Source: Colletotrichum lupini (lineage: Eukaryota; Ascomycota; Sordariomycetes; Glomerellales; Glomerellaceae). From it: a stretch of DNA of 64,000 nt. Position numbers and translations under genes: made by a program. Positions 12,891 to 24,877 of the stretch are shown here, one piece after another (within the stretch, counting starts at the first letter, position 1; every line of letters begins with the position of its first letter). The notes below the pieces were generated by a model that did not search any database, was not told the DNA's origin, and saw only the letters and a program-made list of their open reading frames with translations. The stretch is taken from positions 6,386,001 to 6,450,000 of the forward strand of contig NC_064675.1 of NCBI RefSeq assembly GCF_023278565.1, written 5' to 3'.

Positions 12891-14418
12891 TTGGCCCCAG
12901 CGTCTGACGTTCCCGAGTCGGGGTTAGGACATGTTGGCTATCCCAAGCACTTGTGTTGCGCTGCCCTCCACCCAACCTTCAAAATAATCCTTCCCCCGTG
13001 GTATGTCGGCTCGACACCAACAAACGATGAACAGAATATAGCGAGCATGTTTTGGGGGTTCACGCTGGGAGTCGGCCTATGGAGCGGAGTCAAGGGTTAT
13101 CGACAAAGTAGAGCCAGTTGGAACAGGACACACAGGGTCAACATCTACATATGGTTGATCTGGGCGGAATGGATCGCCAGTATAGTCATCGGCATCATAT
13201 CCTGGTGCTATCTGACATCCATCATTGATCCAAGGTAGGCCTCTCTCCCTCTTCTGAGTAATCCCAGTATCTAAAACCGAGTAGCTTTGAATACTTCTTT
13301 TTCCTACGTAAGTATCGTAGAGCTTCAATTCGCATACCTTTTCACACACTAACGCCAATCGATTGAAGTCGTATTGTGGACGATCCAGGTAAATTTCCAG
13401 CAGGTTCTTAACCATGATTCATATTGGACATTAGCTGATCAGTGCTTCATCAGGTTCAATGTCTCATGCAAATCATCGTCAACCGAATCGCAATTTTGAT
13501 GCCGATACCTGCACAAGCCACACGACTGAAATGGGGAGTCTTTGGCATCCTCTTGGCGGTCAACATCAGCGTCTTCTGTATCTGGATTCCAGCCCGTCTT
13601 CAGATCAACGAGACTTACATTCACATCAACGAGATCTGGGACAGGATAGAAAAGGGCATCTTTCTTCTCGTGGATGCTGGACTGAACCTTACCTTCATCT
13701 ATCTGGTCAAGTCGCGGCTAATTGCTAGCGGCTTGACCAAGTACACGGCGCTATTCCGATTCAACCTGGCCATGACTGCAGTCTCAATGTCACTTGATGT
13801 AGGTTTGATCGCTTTCCGACTGCACTTGATCTGGTGGCTTATCATTCACACTCTAGGTCATCCTCATTGGACTCATGTCCCTGCCGAATACTTTGATGTA
13901 TGTGATGCTGACTCTGGTGGGCTCGTGCCATCGCTAACTGTCACAGCTATGCCCAGTTCCACCCGCTAGCCTATTTACTCAAACTACATATCGAAATGGG
14001 CATGGCAGATCTGATTGCAAAGGTCGTCAAGGCCTCAAACCCCATGCGCCCACACGCCGAAACAAGGAGAGACAGCACCGAAGGAGCGCCAGATGCGAAC
14101 AAGAACTCATTATCGAAGTCGAGGTCCAGAAGATTCTCGATGCCCTACGTAGCTGGGAGGTGGATGTTGAGCTCGGAGAATGTACAACCCAAAAGAAACA
14201 CCGTAGGGCCAGAACTCGAGCTCGGTATGCAGGCCGACACATTCTCAGGGAGGGCGGCAGAGCCAGAGACTACGCCGCACCCTCGTTCGCTCTCTCGTCA
14301 CATAACTGAACCGAATGGGATACCTGGGCTGGGTATGACGCCACAGTCAAGGACTAGTCGCCAGGATTCTAGTAGTACTGTGAGGGAGCAAGACCAGGAT
14401 GTTGCGTGGTATGTTTAA
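12891..14418 (+). CDS. Multi-pass integral membrane protein, conserved fungal family of unknown function
   Basis: Six exons fit well: 12891-13235, 13285-13307, 13369-13388, 13454-13798, 13857-13897 and 13947-14418. They read through hydrophobic helices such as FWGFTLGVGLWSG, VNIYIWLIWAEWIASIVIGI, FEYFFFLVLWTIQVQCLMQ, WGVFGILLAVNISVFCIW and VILIGLMSLPNTLI, then LLKLHIEMGMADLIAKVV. A Ser/Arg-rich hydrophilic tail of about 130 residues follows. The YVGSTPTNDEQN opening before the first helix is typical of a 7-helix-like group common in Sordariomycetes. The first Met is uncertain: residues from the ATG at 12891 to the conserved WYVGSTP look non-conserved, so an upstream exon is possible. It is convergent with the terpene cyclase gene. 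Confidence 0.75.
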
Positions 14419-14856
14419 TTGAAGAGACCGGAATAATATGATACCCAGGGAGTCCAAGGAATCGAAAAGGCGGCAGTCACACGGATAAAAGCGTTTAGCG
14501 GAGTAGGAGTATTGTCACACAACTGTGAAAGCGATTTATCGTCATGAACAAAATTAATTTATGTAGAAAACTCAAGGCTTCTTAATGAGTACTCTTCACA
14601 ACTTGGTACGTGGAATGTTTATGTATACTTCATTTTTCGTTCATGACCGGTCAAATGACTGGGACTTCTCCATCGCTGGCCCCTTAAACAGAAATTCAGA
14701 AGACGTGTGCCCCCTTGCTCCTAGCAGGAACCTCCATCATCTACATCATCTGGCTTTCTTTTACATACGCGAAAATTTACTTCAGTTGGTAGATAAAAAG
14801 TCGAATTATAGAAGACGCTGGAAATACGTTTCGCGCTGGTAAAAATTCTCCTCACA
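14419..14856. other. Intergenic region between convergent genes
   Basis: About 440 bp between two convergent stop codons. Short open frames only; nothing recognised. Confidence 0.5.
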
Positions 14857-16488
14857 TCATTGCGAGTCGCGATGGGCACCCTGCAAGGCTTTCACTGCCA
14901 AAGCAGTAATGGCCCCTTCGCTTCCAATTAGGATCCCAGAAAACCCATACCGGTATAAGTATCCCATCCAGCTGCCATCATTTCTCTGCAAGTCCAGTAG
15001 GACCCTTCTATCCGTTGTGTTAGTCAGGCGCATGTTGTTCGATGCAAGCAGACGAAGCCCGACACTTGACGCATCGTTTGTAGATCCCATGCGCTCTTTC
15101 AACCGCTGACAGAGTAGATCGCGCAAACTGTCAAGCTCACTGGCATCAGGATTCTTGGAACATAGTTCACTGAGATAGTAGAGTAGGAAGTCCGGCAGGT
15201 GGTAGTAGCGAGTTCCATGCTCGAAAGCGCCTGTGCGGAGCATATCCTCCATGAAGTGTAGCGCGGGCTGGAGTTGATTGCCTCGTCCATTTGCGTAGAA
15301 AACTCGCAGTACATTGGCTGAGATAAAAGGATCAAGCCTCGGCCGGCCTGGGTCGAAGTAACACTGCACAGAATCAACTCTTAGTTGGTTTCAAAAGTAC
15401 ATCCAAGGGGAGCAACCTACATATGCTAATCCATCTGGATTCAAAAATTGGAGAATATTATCCATGGCCTTCTGCTTGACATCGAAATCAACATCAAGCG
15501 TGAGGAGAGCGATAGAGGTAGTGTCGAGGTCCTCGGGAAAGACTTCCGTTGTCAGCACTGGAGGCCCGTAAGAAAAGCAGTTCCATTGGCCTGAAGGAGG
15601 ATTGTGTTGGGCGATATCGACAAGTCCCCTAAGAAACGTAAAGTAGTTAGTATTTCAGGCGAACTTATTGTCCGGGGTGACTCCGTACCAGTCGTTCGTC
15701 CAATGCAATAAAAGAAGCTGCTGGAACTGCTCCCGAATCTCAATGCCAGTGTTAGATATACACCACATGTCCTTTGCGTGAGCTCGAAGCCAAGATTTAC
15801 CACGCTCAATGGGATCACCAAAAAGGCTGTTCAGCTTCTGGATTACTCTGTCCGTATTGTCAAATAAGACTCCTTGCATCCCGCGACATTGGGCGCAGAT
15901 GACATTCTCCGGTCGGTCGTCAACAAACACAGTTGATTTCGCATTCAAGCCTGCATCTTCGAGAGCTCGATCAAAGAAACCTTGCTCCGGCTTTCGTACA
16001 CCCAGGCTGGCTGACGTGTAGACATCATCAAAGATGTCCCAGCCTCCAATCTTGGAGTGAACTATGTTATAGCTTTCGGTAGACATATTGGTTGCAGCAA
16101 TCACGCGAAGTTGGCCGTCGGAGTTCTCTTTGAGATTTCTGACGGCTGCAACAAAGTCTTCGTTGAGTGTCAAGGTTGACGATGCCAGCTGGATAGTTTG
16201 TTGTAAGGCACCATCCGCAAGGGCGAATCTCTTCGTCAAGGCCCCGAACACCTCTGATTGTGTCGCCTTACCTGCCTCCAAGCTGTGCCATTCGGATGAT
16301 TCAAGGACGCGCTTGAGCACCTTTCCTGGAATTGGAGCGTCTGGGACGGCGGAGAAGTTGCAGAAAACTCCGCCAATGTCCAGTATCAACGCGGTAAATC
16401 TTCCATTCACACTATCCTGCCGGCACAATGAATACGAAATTAGCGCGCTACTCTTAAGATATCCCGCCATGTTTCGCATTTTCGCCAT
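14857..16488 (-). CDS. HAD-terpene cyclase fusion, drimane-type class II sesquiterpene synthase candidate
   Basis: Exons 15689-16488, 15421-15628 and 14857-15363 give 504 aa. The N-terminal ~240 residues are a HAD-superfamily domain: motif I LILDIGGV with nucleophile D37, motif II AATNMS (T133), motif III RKPEQ (K166) and motif IV FVDDRPEN (D190/D191). The +2 acid of motif I is Gly (DxG, not DxD). After W267 the protein continues as a class II terpene cyclase beta domain with EDLDTTSIALL, a DxDTT motif at D300-T304 (nt 15511-15531), and a late DGSWMGYLYRYGFSG segment. This HAD-TCbeta layout is that of drimanyl/albicanyl diphosphate synthases such as fungal AstC and bacterial drimenol synthase; the beta domain would protonate and cyclise farnesyl diphosphate. 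Whether the HAD half also hydrolyses diphosphate is uncertain. A bZIP gene and an esterase follow, but no P450 is seen. Confidence 0.82.
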
Positions 16489-17885
16489 ACCTCGAGTGCG
16501 CCGTGATGGCTCTGGAAAATTGGGGTGGGCGATGAGTGATGCAACTTAGCCATAGTAAGAAGTATCACGAAAAGAGGAAGCGCTTGGTAAAGGAAATTCG
16601 GTGTTCTCGAGAAAGACGAGAGGGTTCAACAAAAAGCAGACCTACGTAGGCAGCAGGATCATTGAAGTATATGTATTCTTTGCCGCAAATTGCCCACTGT
16701 AGGTAAAGATCAAACATTGCGACTTCGGACGAGGCAATTTTCGACCTTCCGCATCGTGTCGGGATCAGACAATTGATTGAGATGATCCAGGTTACTTCGA
16801 ACATTTGGAGGATCTTGCCAAAAGGTCCTGCATAGCTTCCTTCAATGAACCCCTGTCAAGGGCTCGTCTTTAAGCTAACGAGACACGGCAAGCGATCTTC
16901 GCTCAACCGCTGCGCCAAGTCGAAGATCTAACGTAAGCGTAGGTTGAATCCTACGTGAACTCTGACATGATGTGGGTTCAAAACACTACGGTCTGTCTTC
17001 TCTCATTTCATTAGTTGGAGATACGAGGAACACGAAACTATTTCAGACAGCCATGCTGCACCTATTACAAGGGGCCAATGGATAATGCCATTTTGAGTGA
17101 TTGGGAATATGATACATAGATTTTAATCACACAGCTTACCTGTTTATAGACAAGATTGACTCTCAGGGTGTATCGGAGAGGCTGGCAGTTGGCCAGGTGG
17201 AGTTCATAAAGCAGACCATTGCTTACTCGATATCGGACGATCATGCGTTGCGCGCTCTCTTCCAGCTGGAACATCTCAGAAAACAACCTGTTAGATTTCC
17301 AGGTAAAATGGACGAAGCAAATGGTTTAGTCAATGACAAAAGAAAGTTCACCTCAGTTCACACAAGAATCCATGCCGTATATCTGTTTGATTGGTAAGTA
17401 TAAAGCAAGTAAATACATCGAAACATGAAATTACAATCGGCCGTATATAATCTCTTCTTATCTAGACATCGGACCAGGATATATTTCGAGTAAGGGCGGC
17501 CTAGCAGAAGCGCAGCGTCAGATTCTCTGCTGGAACTGAGATTCTTGTTACAAGAGCTTCGGGGGAAAAGGGGAGGGGCAGCTAATTCTCCATGGCCAAG
17601 GGAAAGAATATAGTGTCTCCAGGTTCTCACTGTCTCACGGCTAACGTGATGGCTTTATCTTCGTAGCAGACATAGTGCTTCAGTGACGTAGTCACTTGGT
17701 CAGGTTTCAAACTGAATTCGTCATTTGAGATACCGAGGACATAGGCTGAATTAGGAGCAGCTGCCTTCCCCGTTTGTCCAAAGTGCAGGTAGTTGCACCT
17801 AGGTGTGTTGTGTGCATGCCCATCTAACTCGTAAATTCTCTCTTAGGAAGCAATCAAAGTAAAATAATGTAGCAAGACTTTACCC
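16489..17885. other. 1.4-kb intergenic region
   Basis: No gene recognised; frames are under 95 codons. It holds the promoter of the terpene cyclase gene on the left and the 3' flank of the bZIP gene on the right. Confidence 0.45.
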
Positions 17886-19698
17886 CTATCGTCTCTCAGC
17901 TTGTAAGAAGTCGGTCACATCGGCTAATGGTTCCCAACTCTGGTCATCAAACTCTGCAATGCCCTCTTCCCTAGTCAACCAGCTGCGCGACATGCTGAAT
18001 TGTGACCCCTCGAGAAAGGATTGGGTGTCATGGCCTGCTAATGGCCCAGCCATCTCAAGGCCAGTGAGAAAGTTGTAATCATCAACAGACTCTTGTGCCA
18101 CAGGCATTCCATATGCCAAGGCACTTTCGCCTACATGGGCAAGATCGACTGTTTGTTGGTCCTGCTCACTCGTGTCATAGCTTTGAGTTTTGGCACCTGA
18201 TTCTGAAGTTGGGGTTCTCTCTGGAGCTGATGACGCCTCGTAACGATCACGATTCGACCGAGATAGACTCGCCGCGATCTGCACCCGGCAAGACGCCAGC
18301 AGCTCTTCCACAACAGATTCCAATGTCTCGGCCAGGAAGCTCTCAAGCTCCCCTTCGTCGTCTGAAACGTTTGGCTCTGGTATGAGCCCTCGCGCCCACA
18401 GAGCATCGGAGACCAGAGCCTTTCCGTTCGCATCCCAGAAGTCGTGGATCATGACCATAGACTCCTCGATCTGGTTTCCCAAGTATGCTGACTCTGGACG
18501 TGGTACATCAGGGAACACAATATCCCACACACTGAACCATTGCTGTTCCTCAGATAATCGTCTGTCTACCTTCCGAGTGAGCTGTCGGCTTTGATCTTCA
18601 GATATCCCCTCATAGTTGACCTGATCTTGTAGAAAGCAACCGCGCTGTGAAATGTGGATGTCGCGGTCCGTTGGCTTGTCGAAGATCATCCAGCATGTTG
18701 GACAGTAATACGACGGTTGGCGATGATTTCGATTGAGGTGCTGTTTGACGTCTTTGATCCTTTTGAGTTCGATTCTGAGGCACTGAAGATGCTTCAAAGG
18801 ATCCTCCTTGTAGAAGGGGCAAGCAAGAATGATGCTTCTGCTCTTGTTGGACGGATTCATTGTCGAGCCGCTCACAATATTTGCGTTAGAATCTTCACCC
18901 GCCTCATTTCCTCCATTACCCTCATTGTCGTTCTCGTCGTTCGACTTCTCGTGTTTCCTAGATCTCTTGCTTGATTGCTGAGTTTGTGTTGCCGGAGGGT
19001 TTGCTGCTCGCTTGTTCGATTTCTGGGGACAGGTTTGCCATTCGAAGAAGTTGCTAAGACAGTCTTCTACTAGCAGCTTTTTGATCGACCGAAACCGATG
19101 GTCTGACGGCAATGCATAGATAGGCGCTACTTCTGAGGTTTCAGAAGGCGATGAGCTCTTGTCTTCACTTTCATCGGCGATCGGTGAAAAGGAAAGCTCC
19201 TGATCAGCATGTCGCAGTAGAAAGATGTTGGGAAATTGGGGTGGTTCAGAAAGAGATGAGTACATGCATGCTACGTCTGAGAATGGACTGGAGCGTGACA
19301 GGAACTCGTTCTCGTACTTGCTGGATGAAGGTGTCTCTGCCGGAGTAGGTCGTCCCTCATCACATGCTCTCCTTTCCAGATCCTCAAGCCTTCTCTTCAG
19401 CTTCTTTCCTAATTTTTTATCAATGCATGGCTTCTTCTTCCAGTGACCAATCAACTCCTCTTGGCTACTTACTGTAGTTCCTTTGAGCTATTCGATTTTG
19501 TATCCTCCGGCGCTCTGCCAGATCTGAAGTATTTGTCCAATCTTCTTCACCTTTCAAGACCCTGCTCGATTTGTCCAACTCCTCTTTATCGGTCTCTCCT
19601 AAAGTATTCCGCGGACGAAGCGGGAGCGCTGAGCTCTGCGCCTGGAAGCTGCCCTGGTGAGAGGCACTAGCCCGATCGTCACAGAGCGCAGCTGACAT
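17886..19698 (-). CDS. bZIP transcription factor with C-terminal double zinc-finger/W-block cassette
   Basis: Two exons (19473-19698 and 17886-19408, phase preserved) give 582 aa. The splice restores an uninterrupted basic region, QNRIAQRNYRKKLKRRLEDL, with the canonical N-x7-R spacing; the zipper is short, as in several fungal bZIPs. After a low-complexity acidic and Ser-rich middle comes a cassette at residues ~268-333 with spacing C-x12-C-x13-H-x4-H and C-x2-C-x12-H-x5-C (core: IKDVKQHLNRNH and YYCPTCWMIF). GISEDQ and QQWFSVWDIVFP follow at ~365. Four other genes in the window carry the same cassette without the bZIP. Likely a nuclear DNA-binding regulator; lying between the terpene cyclase and the esterase it could control them, but that is inference. 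Confidence 0.85.
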
Positions 19699-20175
19699 GT
19701 CGACCTTGTTGTTATATTCTTAGACTCTAGGCCCTTCGTATGGCATTCGTGTCTACGGCGTAGCATATAAGTCGATCTATAGTCCAACGATGAGCGATTA
19801 CGAGTCTTCATATATTAACGAAATTGCAGCCTGATTTCTCCATGAAAGGCACCAATGTGCCCTTGGGTCTTGTTGGTGGCCGCCGCACAGCCACAAATGC
19901 GCAGCAACGTGGCAGATCTGCTCCAATCGCTGGGTGGTAGGTAATTGTCGATAGCCAATAAACGGCAGTAAAGATGAGCCTGCCTGTAGAAACGTCTGCA
20001 TGTAGCGTACGGTAGAGTGCGTAAAGCTTTCATCCCATTACATGCTCTCCGAAGACAGGTCTGTGCCAACAGAACAAATATTCAGTCTCTAAGTAGTACG
20101 CACAGTATTTCTAGATACGTGAGCCGTATGGTACGGTGACTTATGTATATTATTCTAAATGTCTTTCTCTTGCAT
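19699..20175. other. Promoter region of the bZIP gene
   Basis: About 480 bp upstream of the bZIP start and downstream of the esterase stop. Short frames only; no specific site recognised. Confidence 0.5.
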
Positions 20176-21978
20176 TTATATATTCAGGCGGGGAGCTCTC
20201 TCGGGGTCTCTCCAGTAGAGACAAGCCTCCCTGCGAATATCATCCTTCTCAACCTTAGTTCCATTATTAGGCTGGACGATAAGCTGCAATGCAGGCTCCG
20301 ATTCAAGTCCGTAACCAGTTGGCTTGTACTGAGGCCACTCGGGGCTGCCAGGGTACCTAAAAGTGTTGGGGTCGCCGGACAGAACGAAGCTGGACAGATA
20401 TCCGTGGTAAATGTGGCTGACCTCGGGGTACTGTACCACCGGCTCGTCCCAAGTGTACTTGGTGTCGGCGGTATGCGGGATACCCCTCCACGCAGGCCAC
20501 GAGTTGTTGGTGTTGAAGTGCAACTTCCACGTCGGCACGCCCGCGATCGAAGCGCGGTACGCCGTCTCCTGTCCAGCGCAGATGTATGCATAATCGCTCC
20601 ATGCAGCCGAAAGGCGATTGTACTGAGTGCTGTTGGGGGAGTTGGCAAAGGGTGAATCTGGGTGTGTGGCGGGGTCCGGGTAGAGGTCCTCGAGGAGCTG
20701 GAGGTCGGTGCTGTTGAGGGCGGGGGAGATATTGTGGAGGTAGTCGAGGAACTCCTGGTTAGTCTCCTTGTCGCCGGCCATGTAGTACTTGGCCTCGTCG
20801 TTCACGTTGGAGGTGATGACAGGCACCTTGAAGAATGTGCCGTCGTAGCCTGACTGCGAGCCAAACTTCTCCAGCAACGGTCCACCCTGCGTGGGCTGGA
20901 AGGGCCAAGTCAGAGCCGGGTCGTAGTCGTTATAAAGCTTGGTGCTGATGTTCCGGATCGCGTCGATATCCGCGGCACGGAGGCAGGCCAAGGTCGCGGC
21001 ATTGTCGGCATCGAGCGGGCAGGAGAGGTAGTTCATGTACTCTTCATACTGCTTGACGTAGAGAGGGTATGTAGCATTGGGAAACGCACGGGCGGTAACG
21101 GCACCGGACTGGTGGATTGCTCTGGCGAAGAGTGGTTTGCCCTCATCCTCGTTGTAGTTATGGAAGTAGAGGATACCGACGGAGTGACCGCCAGCAGAGC
21201 GCCCACCGATGGTGACGGCCTCCGGGTCGCCGCCGAACGCGGCGATGTGCTTCTGCACGAACTGGAGGAAGAAGTGCTGGTCGCGCATGCCGAGGTTCAG
21301 CAGGCCCTCTTCGTCGAAGAGAGCAGACGGCAGGAAACCCAACGAGTTGATGCGGTAGTGGAAGTTGACGACCGTGATTGGCTCCTTTGAAGATGCGGCG
21401 AACGCAGCGCCATCGAAGCTCTTGTAGCTACCCGCGTAGAACGCGCCGCCGTGGATCCAGACCAGGACGGGTGTCTTCTGGTCGAGCGGGATGCCGCGCG
21501 TACGGTAGACGTTGAAGTTGAGGCAGGCCTCATCTTGTGTGCTGACATCGGTCGAGGTTGGGTCCTGGACGCAGGTCTTGCCGTACTTTGTCGCCGCCTT
21601 GGTGCCGTTGAAGGACGCGGGCCAGGTTACGGGGTTAAAGCGGCCCTCGCCAACCGGCTGTGTTGAGTAGTCGATGCCGAGCCAGGCGTCTACGGGGGCG
21701 GGGAGAGCGCGTCCGCTATAGGTCGAGTTGACGACGGTGCCGGTGAACTTGCCGTAGCCCTTTAGTTCAACTGGGTTGTACGCGGTGGCGGGCGAGATGG
21801 CGACTTGCGACGCCGCAAAGAGCGTGTTGAAGGACGTTGAGAACTTCATATTTGACGACGTGCTCGATCCCTCGTCTCCGAATGGGGCTGCTGCTGCTTG
21901 ACCGCAAGGAAAGATGGTAGCAAGAGAGCACACCACTGCTAAGAGGCAGGACCGGCCATCGCAGAGCTTTAAACGCAT
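20176..21978 (-). CDS. Secreted type-B carboxylesterase/lipase (alpha/beta hydrolase)
   Basis: Single exon, 600 aa, usual length for the family. An N-terminal hydrophobic segment (CLLAVVCSLATIFPCGQAAAA) acts as a signal peptide; a second in-frame Met at residue 44 is possible but less likely. Family marks: DEACLNFNVYR at ~149-159 (the EDCLxLNV signature), oxyanion-hole HGGAF at 176-180, and the nucleophile elbow GGRSAGG with Ser261. The acid is probably in NVNDEAKYY and the catalytic His in VSHIYHGYLSSF. Several N-glycosylation sequons support secretion. It would hydrolyse carboxylic esters outside the cell; substrate unknown. It could alternatively act on esterified secondary metabolites of the neighbouring cyclase. 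Confidence 0.9.
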   Translation of the reverse strand: MRLKLCDGRSCLLAVVCSLATIFPCGQAAAAPFGDEGSSTSSNMKFSTSFNTLFAASQVAISPATAYNPVELKGYGKFTGTVVNSTYSGRALPAPVDAWLGIDYSTQPVGEGRFNPVTWPASFNGTKAATKYGKTCVQDPTSTDVSTQDEACLNFNVYRTRGIPLDQKTPVLVWIHGGAFYAGSYKSFDGAAFAASSKEPITVVNFHYRINSLGFLPSALFDEEGLLNLGMRDQHFFLQFVQKHIAAFGGDPEAVTIGGRSAGGHSVGILYFHNYNEDEGKPLFARAIHQSGAVTARAFPNATYPLYVKQYEEYMNYLSCPLDADNAATLACLRAADIDAIRNISTKLYNDYDPALTWPFQPTQGGPLLEKFGSQSGYDGTFFKVPVITSNVNDEAKYYMAGDKETNQEFLDYLHNISPALNSTDLQLLEDLYPDPATHPDSPFANSPNSTQYNRLSAAWSDYAYICAGQETAYRASIAGVPTWKLHFNTNNSWPAWRGIPHTADTKYTWDEPVVQYPEVSHIYHGYLSSFVLSGDPNTFRYPGSPEWPQYKPTGYGLESEPALQLIVQPNNGTKVEKDDIRREACLYWRDPERAPRLNI

Positions 21979-22815
21979 TTTCGAATCCCCTCGTCGGTGC
22001 TTTGCCCCTCCTCCTCTCTTTGCTATCGAGTAGACAATTTCCCAGCGACCCGCTCAGAAAGCAACCTCTCGCCGCTCGACGGAGACGGCGTTAACCCATT
22101 CGAAGCATTGATCAGTGAAGATGAGAGGTTTAACAGAGCTAGAACCCTTGACTCAGGCACCCGCAGAGCCCTCAGAGCGGAGAAGTCCCGAGCGACTGGG
22201 GCAACGAGCACGCTAGAATGGCGCGGATCGATGTCATTCAACGAGGGGAAAACAAAGTCGGGGTCGCTCCGATATCGTCGGCCTTCACATCTGGGGTCCG
22301 GGGACCCTGGGGTTTCTCAGTGATATCAGTGAATTCAGTGTAAGCAGCCAGTTGAAAGTGATTTAATGTGATAAGACGCGTGAATGACTAAATCAGCTAA
22401 CGAAATATTCACCTAGGGGCCCCGCAATGTTTTCCTTGATTGATGGGCCCAACCTCCCCGTCCAGGATGCTGGTCAACGACACAGATGGGGAGCTCCGGC
22501 TTGAATTTGTGGGGTCGACGATGGCTGTGTTGTTGAGAGAGGATATGAGACAGGACATGATAACATAGTCTTGATGCCAGAAACTTCCGTCACCCGATCC
22601 CATCTTCCGCGATCCGATATCTGTTATCACTGTTCTCTTGGGTTGAGGGATTCAGGCACACTCTTGAGTTCAGCTATCGCTGTGATCGATCTTGGGCTCA
22701 GGAACGAAAACCCACCAGCATGGCCGTGCGCAAAAATCATCACTAGGTCTCTATCATTGGCCAATTCATTATTTCGTGTCTTTTGACTAAAGCCATGTCC
22801 AAAAGTCTGGTCTAT
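21979..22815. other. Intergenic region
   Basis: About 840 bp between the esterase start and the stop of the next minus-strand gene. Frames are under 110 codons and show nothing recognisable. Confidence 0.5.
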
Positions 22816-23754
22816 CTAGCCCGTCATCTCATCATCCTCGTCATCATCATCTTGTCCCAGCCCAGCTTCGATAAACGCCGCCCGAGTTCTCTCAACGGCC
22901 TGAACAAAATCTTCTCTACGAAAAGCATTGGGCCATCCGTGTTCGACGTACAGTCGCTTGATCTCCTGTACAACACGAGGAAATGTCTTGGTCAGTCACG
23001 AGTCTACGTTTCCTGTTGCTGATGAACTCACCTGGCCTTCCTCGGTATACCCCTCGACAACTCTCGCCTCCCACTTCCCAGAGCGGGGCGCTGGCACAAC
23101 ATCCAAGTTGCCGACCTGGGCATAGATCTTGTCAAAGTAAGCCTGGATGGGGACCGGGTCCACAACAAGCCACTGCTTGTCTGCGGGAACGTCCTCCTCG
23201 CGTTTGTCGAACTCGGTCCCGTAAGGGTAGATGCATCCTGTGATGGCCTATGCGTCAGCTTCACAGAGCACTTTTGAACCAAAACAGCTCTGCGCATAGT
23301 CCAGCTGACCTTGATTCGTATCGATCAACCACCAAATTCCCTCGTCCGCGTGCGTCAACGAGACCATGTCCGTCGGCACGGGCCCATCAAACGGCGCAAA
23401 GCCAAGGTCCAAGAGCGCCGTGTTGGCAAACACTTCAGCGCCGTCGCCGTGAATCCCGTTGGCGCCGCCGAACCACCGCCCGTCGCGCAGATACCGCAGC
23501 GGGAACGTCTCGGTATAAATCTCGACGGGGTCCGACTCTTCGTTCTCGTGGACGAAGGGGATGTGCCGCAGGAGATCAATGACGGTCTCGGAGCGGCCCA
23601 TGGCCCGGAGAGCATCCACGCGGAGCTCCGTGTCGCTCCAGCCGGCGGCGGGAGGGAGTTCGATGGCTGAAACGTCCATGTAGCCCATGCGCACCAGCAG
23701 CTCGTAGTGCCGCTTGAGGCAGTTGACGACGACGTCGCGATCGTAGCTAGTCAT
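22816..23754 (-). CDS. Conserved hypothetical protein (possible SMI1/KNR4-like fold)
   Basis: Three exons joined by phase-consistent introns. Exon 1 runs from the ATG at 23754 to about IDTNQ near 23310; an intron containing AGCTGAC ends in CACAG; exon 2 continues as GCIYPYGTEFDKREEDV; a second intron (about 22984-23031) precedes EIKRLYVEHGWPNAF and the acidic end DDDDEDDEMTG. The joined protein is about 260 aa, soluble, without signal peptide or membrane segment. The pattern GIWWLIDTNQGCIYPYG resembles the W-x-LDTxxG-x-I core of SMI1/KNR4 (SUKH-type) domains, but the match is weak and unproven. I do not assign a function. Confidence 0.7.
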
Positions 23755-24877
23755 TTTTTTCGATTCTTGCTTATCCTGCTTTTGCTGAAGATATTAGGCC
23801 GATGTGATAAGCAGACGATGAGGAGTTGGAGAGCCTTGCAGATGAGATTTTCACTGAGCGGTCCCTTTGTGGGGCATATCATTCGAGGCCCAAATGGACT
23901 GGTCCCTCACTGAGCCAATGACTGGATTCGGCGATTATGTTTGATCCCGTCTACATGGTGTTTTGGCATATCACCTCGAGCAATTCTTGATATCTTGCCT
24001 ACGCAAATTGAGTTTCATCATGACAACTACATTGTACCTTTTATCTTCACTGCGCAGCAAGTGGGCTTACGGCTGTACCACGACGAGAAGGGGGTCATGA
24101 GTAATGCTTGCAAGCTTGTCCTTAGGGTAAAGAGAGTGAGTTGAAGGCGACCATTTTTGAAAAAGACCCGAACCTTCACCAGTCCACGCAACCAGCAAAG
24201 ACCCGATCGCCGGTTCTGAAGATCACATTACCCACATCGAGTGTGGCTTACTTCGGTTTTCTCGTATTTCTGGAGGCTGTGACCGAAGGGTGAATGCGAG
24301 ATTCGGTTCCCTAGTAATTGCACTTGCCCAGGTACTTCAAAGGGTAATGAAGTTCACCTCTTCATTTCACATTACTTATCCACAGCTCATGAGCCCGAAG
24401 ACATATTGCAGTTAACTTAACACTTCCCATTTGCGACACCACTGTTGAAATCTGCATGACCTCCTTTAAATATTCTCGGCGGCATCTCTCATGAACTCAT
24501 TCGATTTGAATCAGCCAGTGGCTCCACAAGATCTCAGCCGAACTTGATAATAATTCTGGTGAGGTCGCGTTGACAGGAAGGCATTCGTACGGATCATGAG
24601 TTTTCCTCCTTCGGTTTCATATTACGGGCGTTGTCGTAAGTTGAGTCGCGAATATGAGTCACCCTCAATCGCGAGCTATCATAGAGCTGCAGCGCTGAAA
24701 TTTAATGCACTGCAGCTACTAATGGCGGATATTTGATCCACCGATTTCAGCACCTCAAATATCTCTCACATCATTGCTGCAGCACACAATATCATCACAT
24801 ACAAGTCTAGAAACAACCCTCGAGAACCACGCTCTACTTTACACCACGTAGACGAGTATTGAGACTCAACAGTCATA
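23755..24877. other. Divergent promoter region
   Basis: About 1.1 kb between two divergently transcribed genes (hypothetical protein and GNAT). No open frame with recognisable content. It should contain both promoters. Confidence 0.5.
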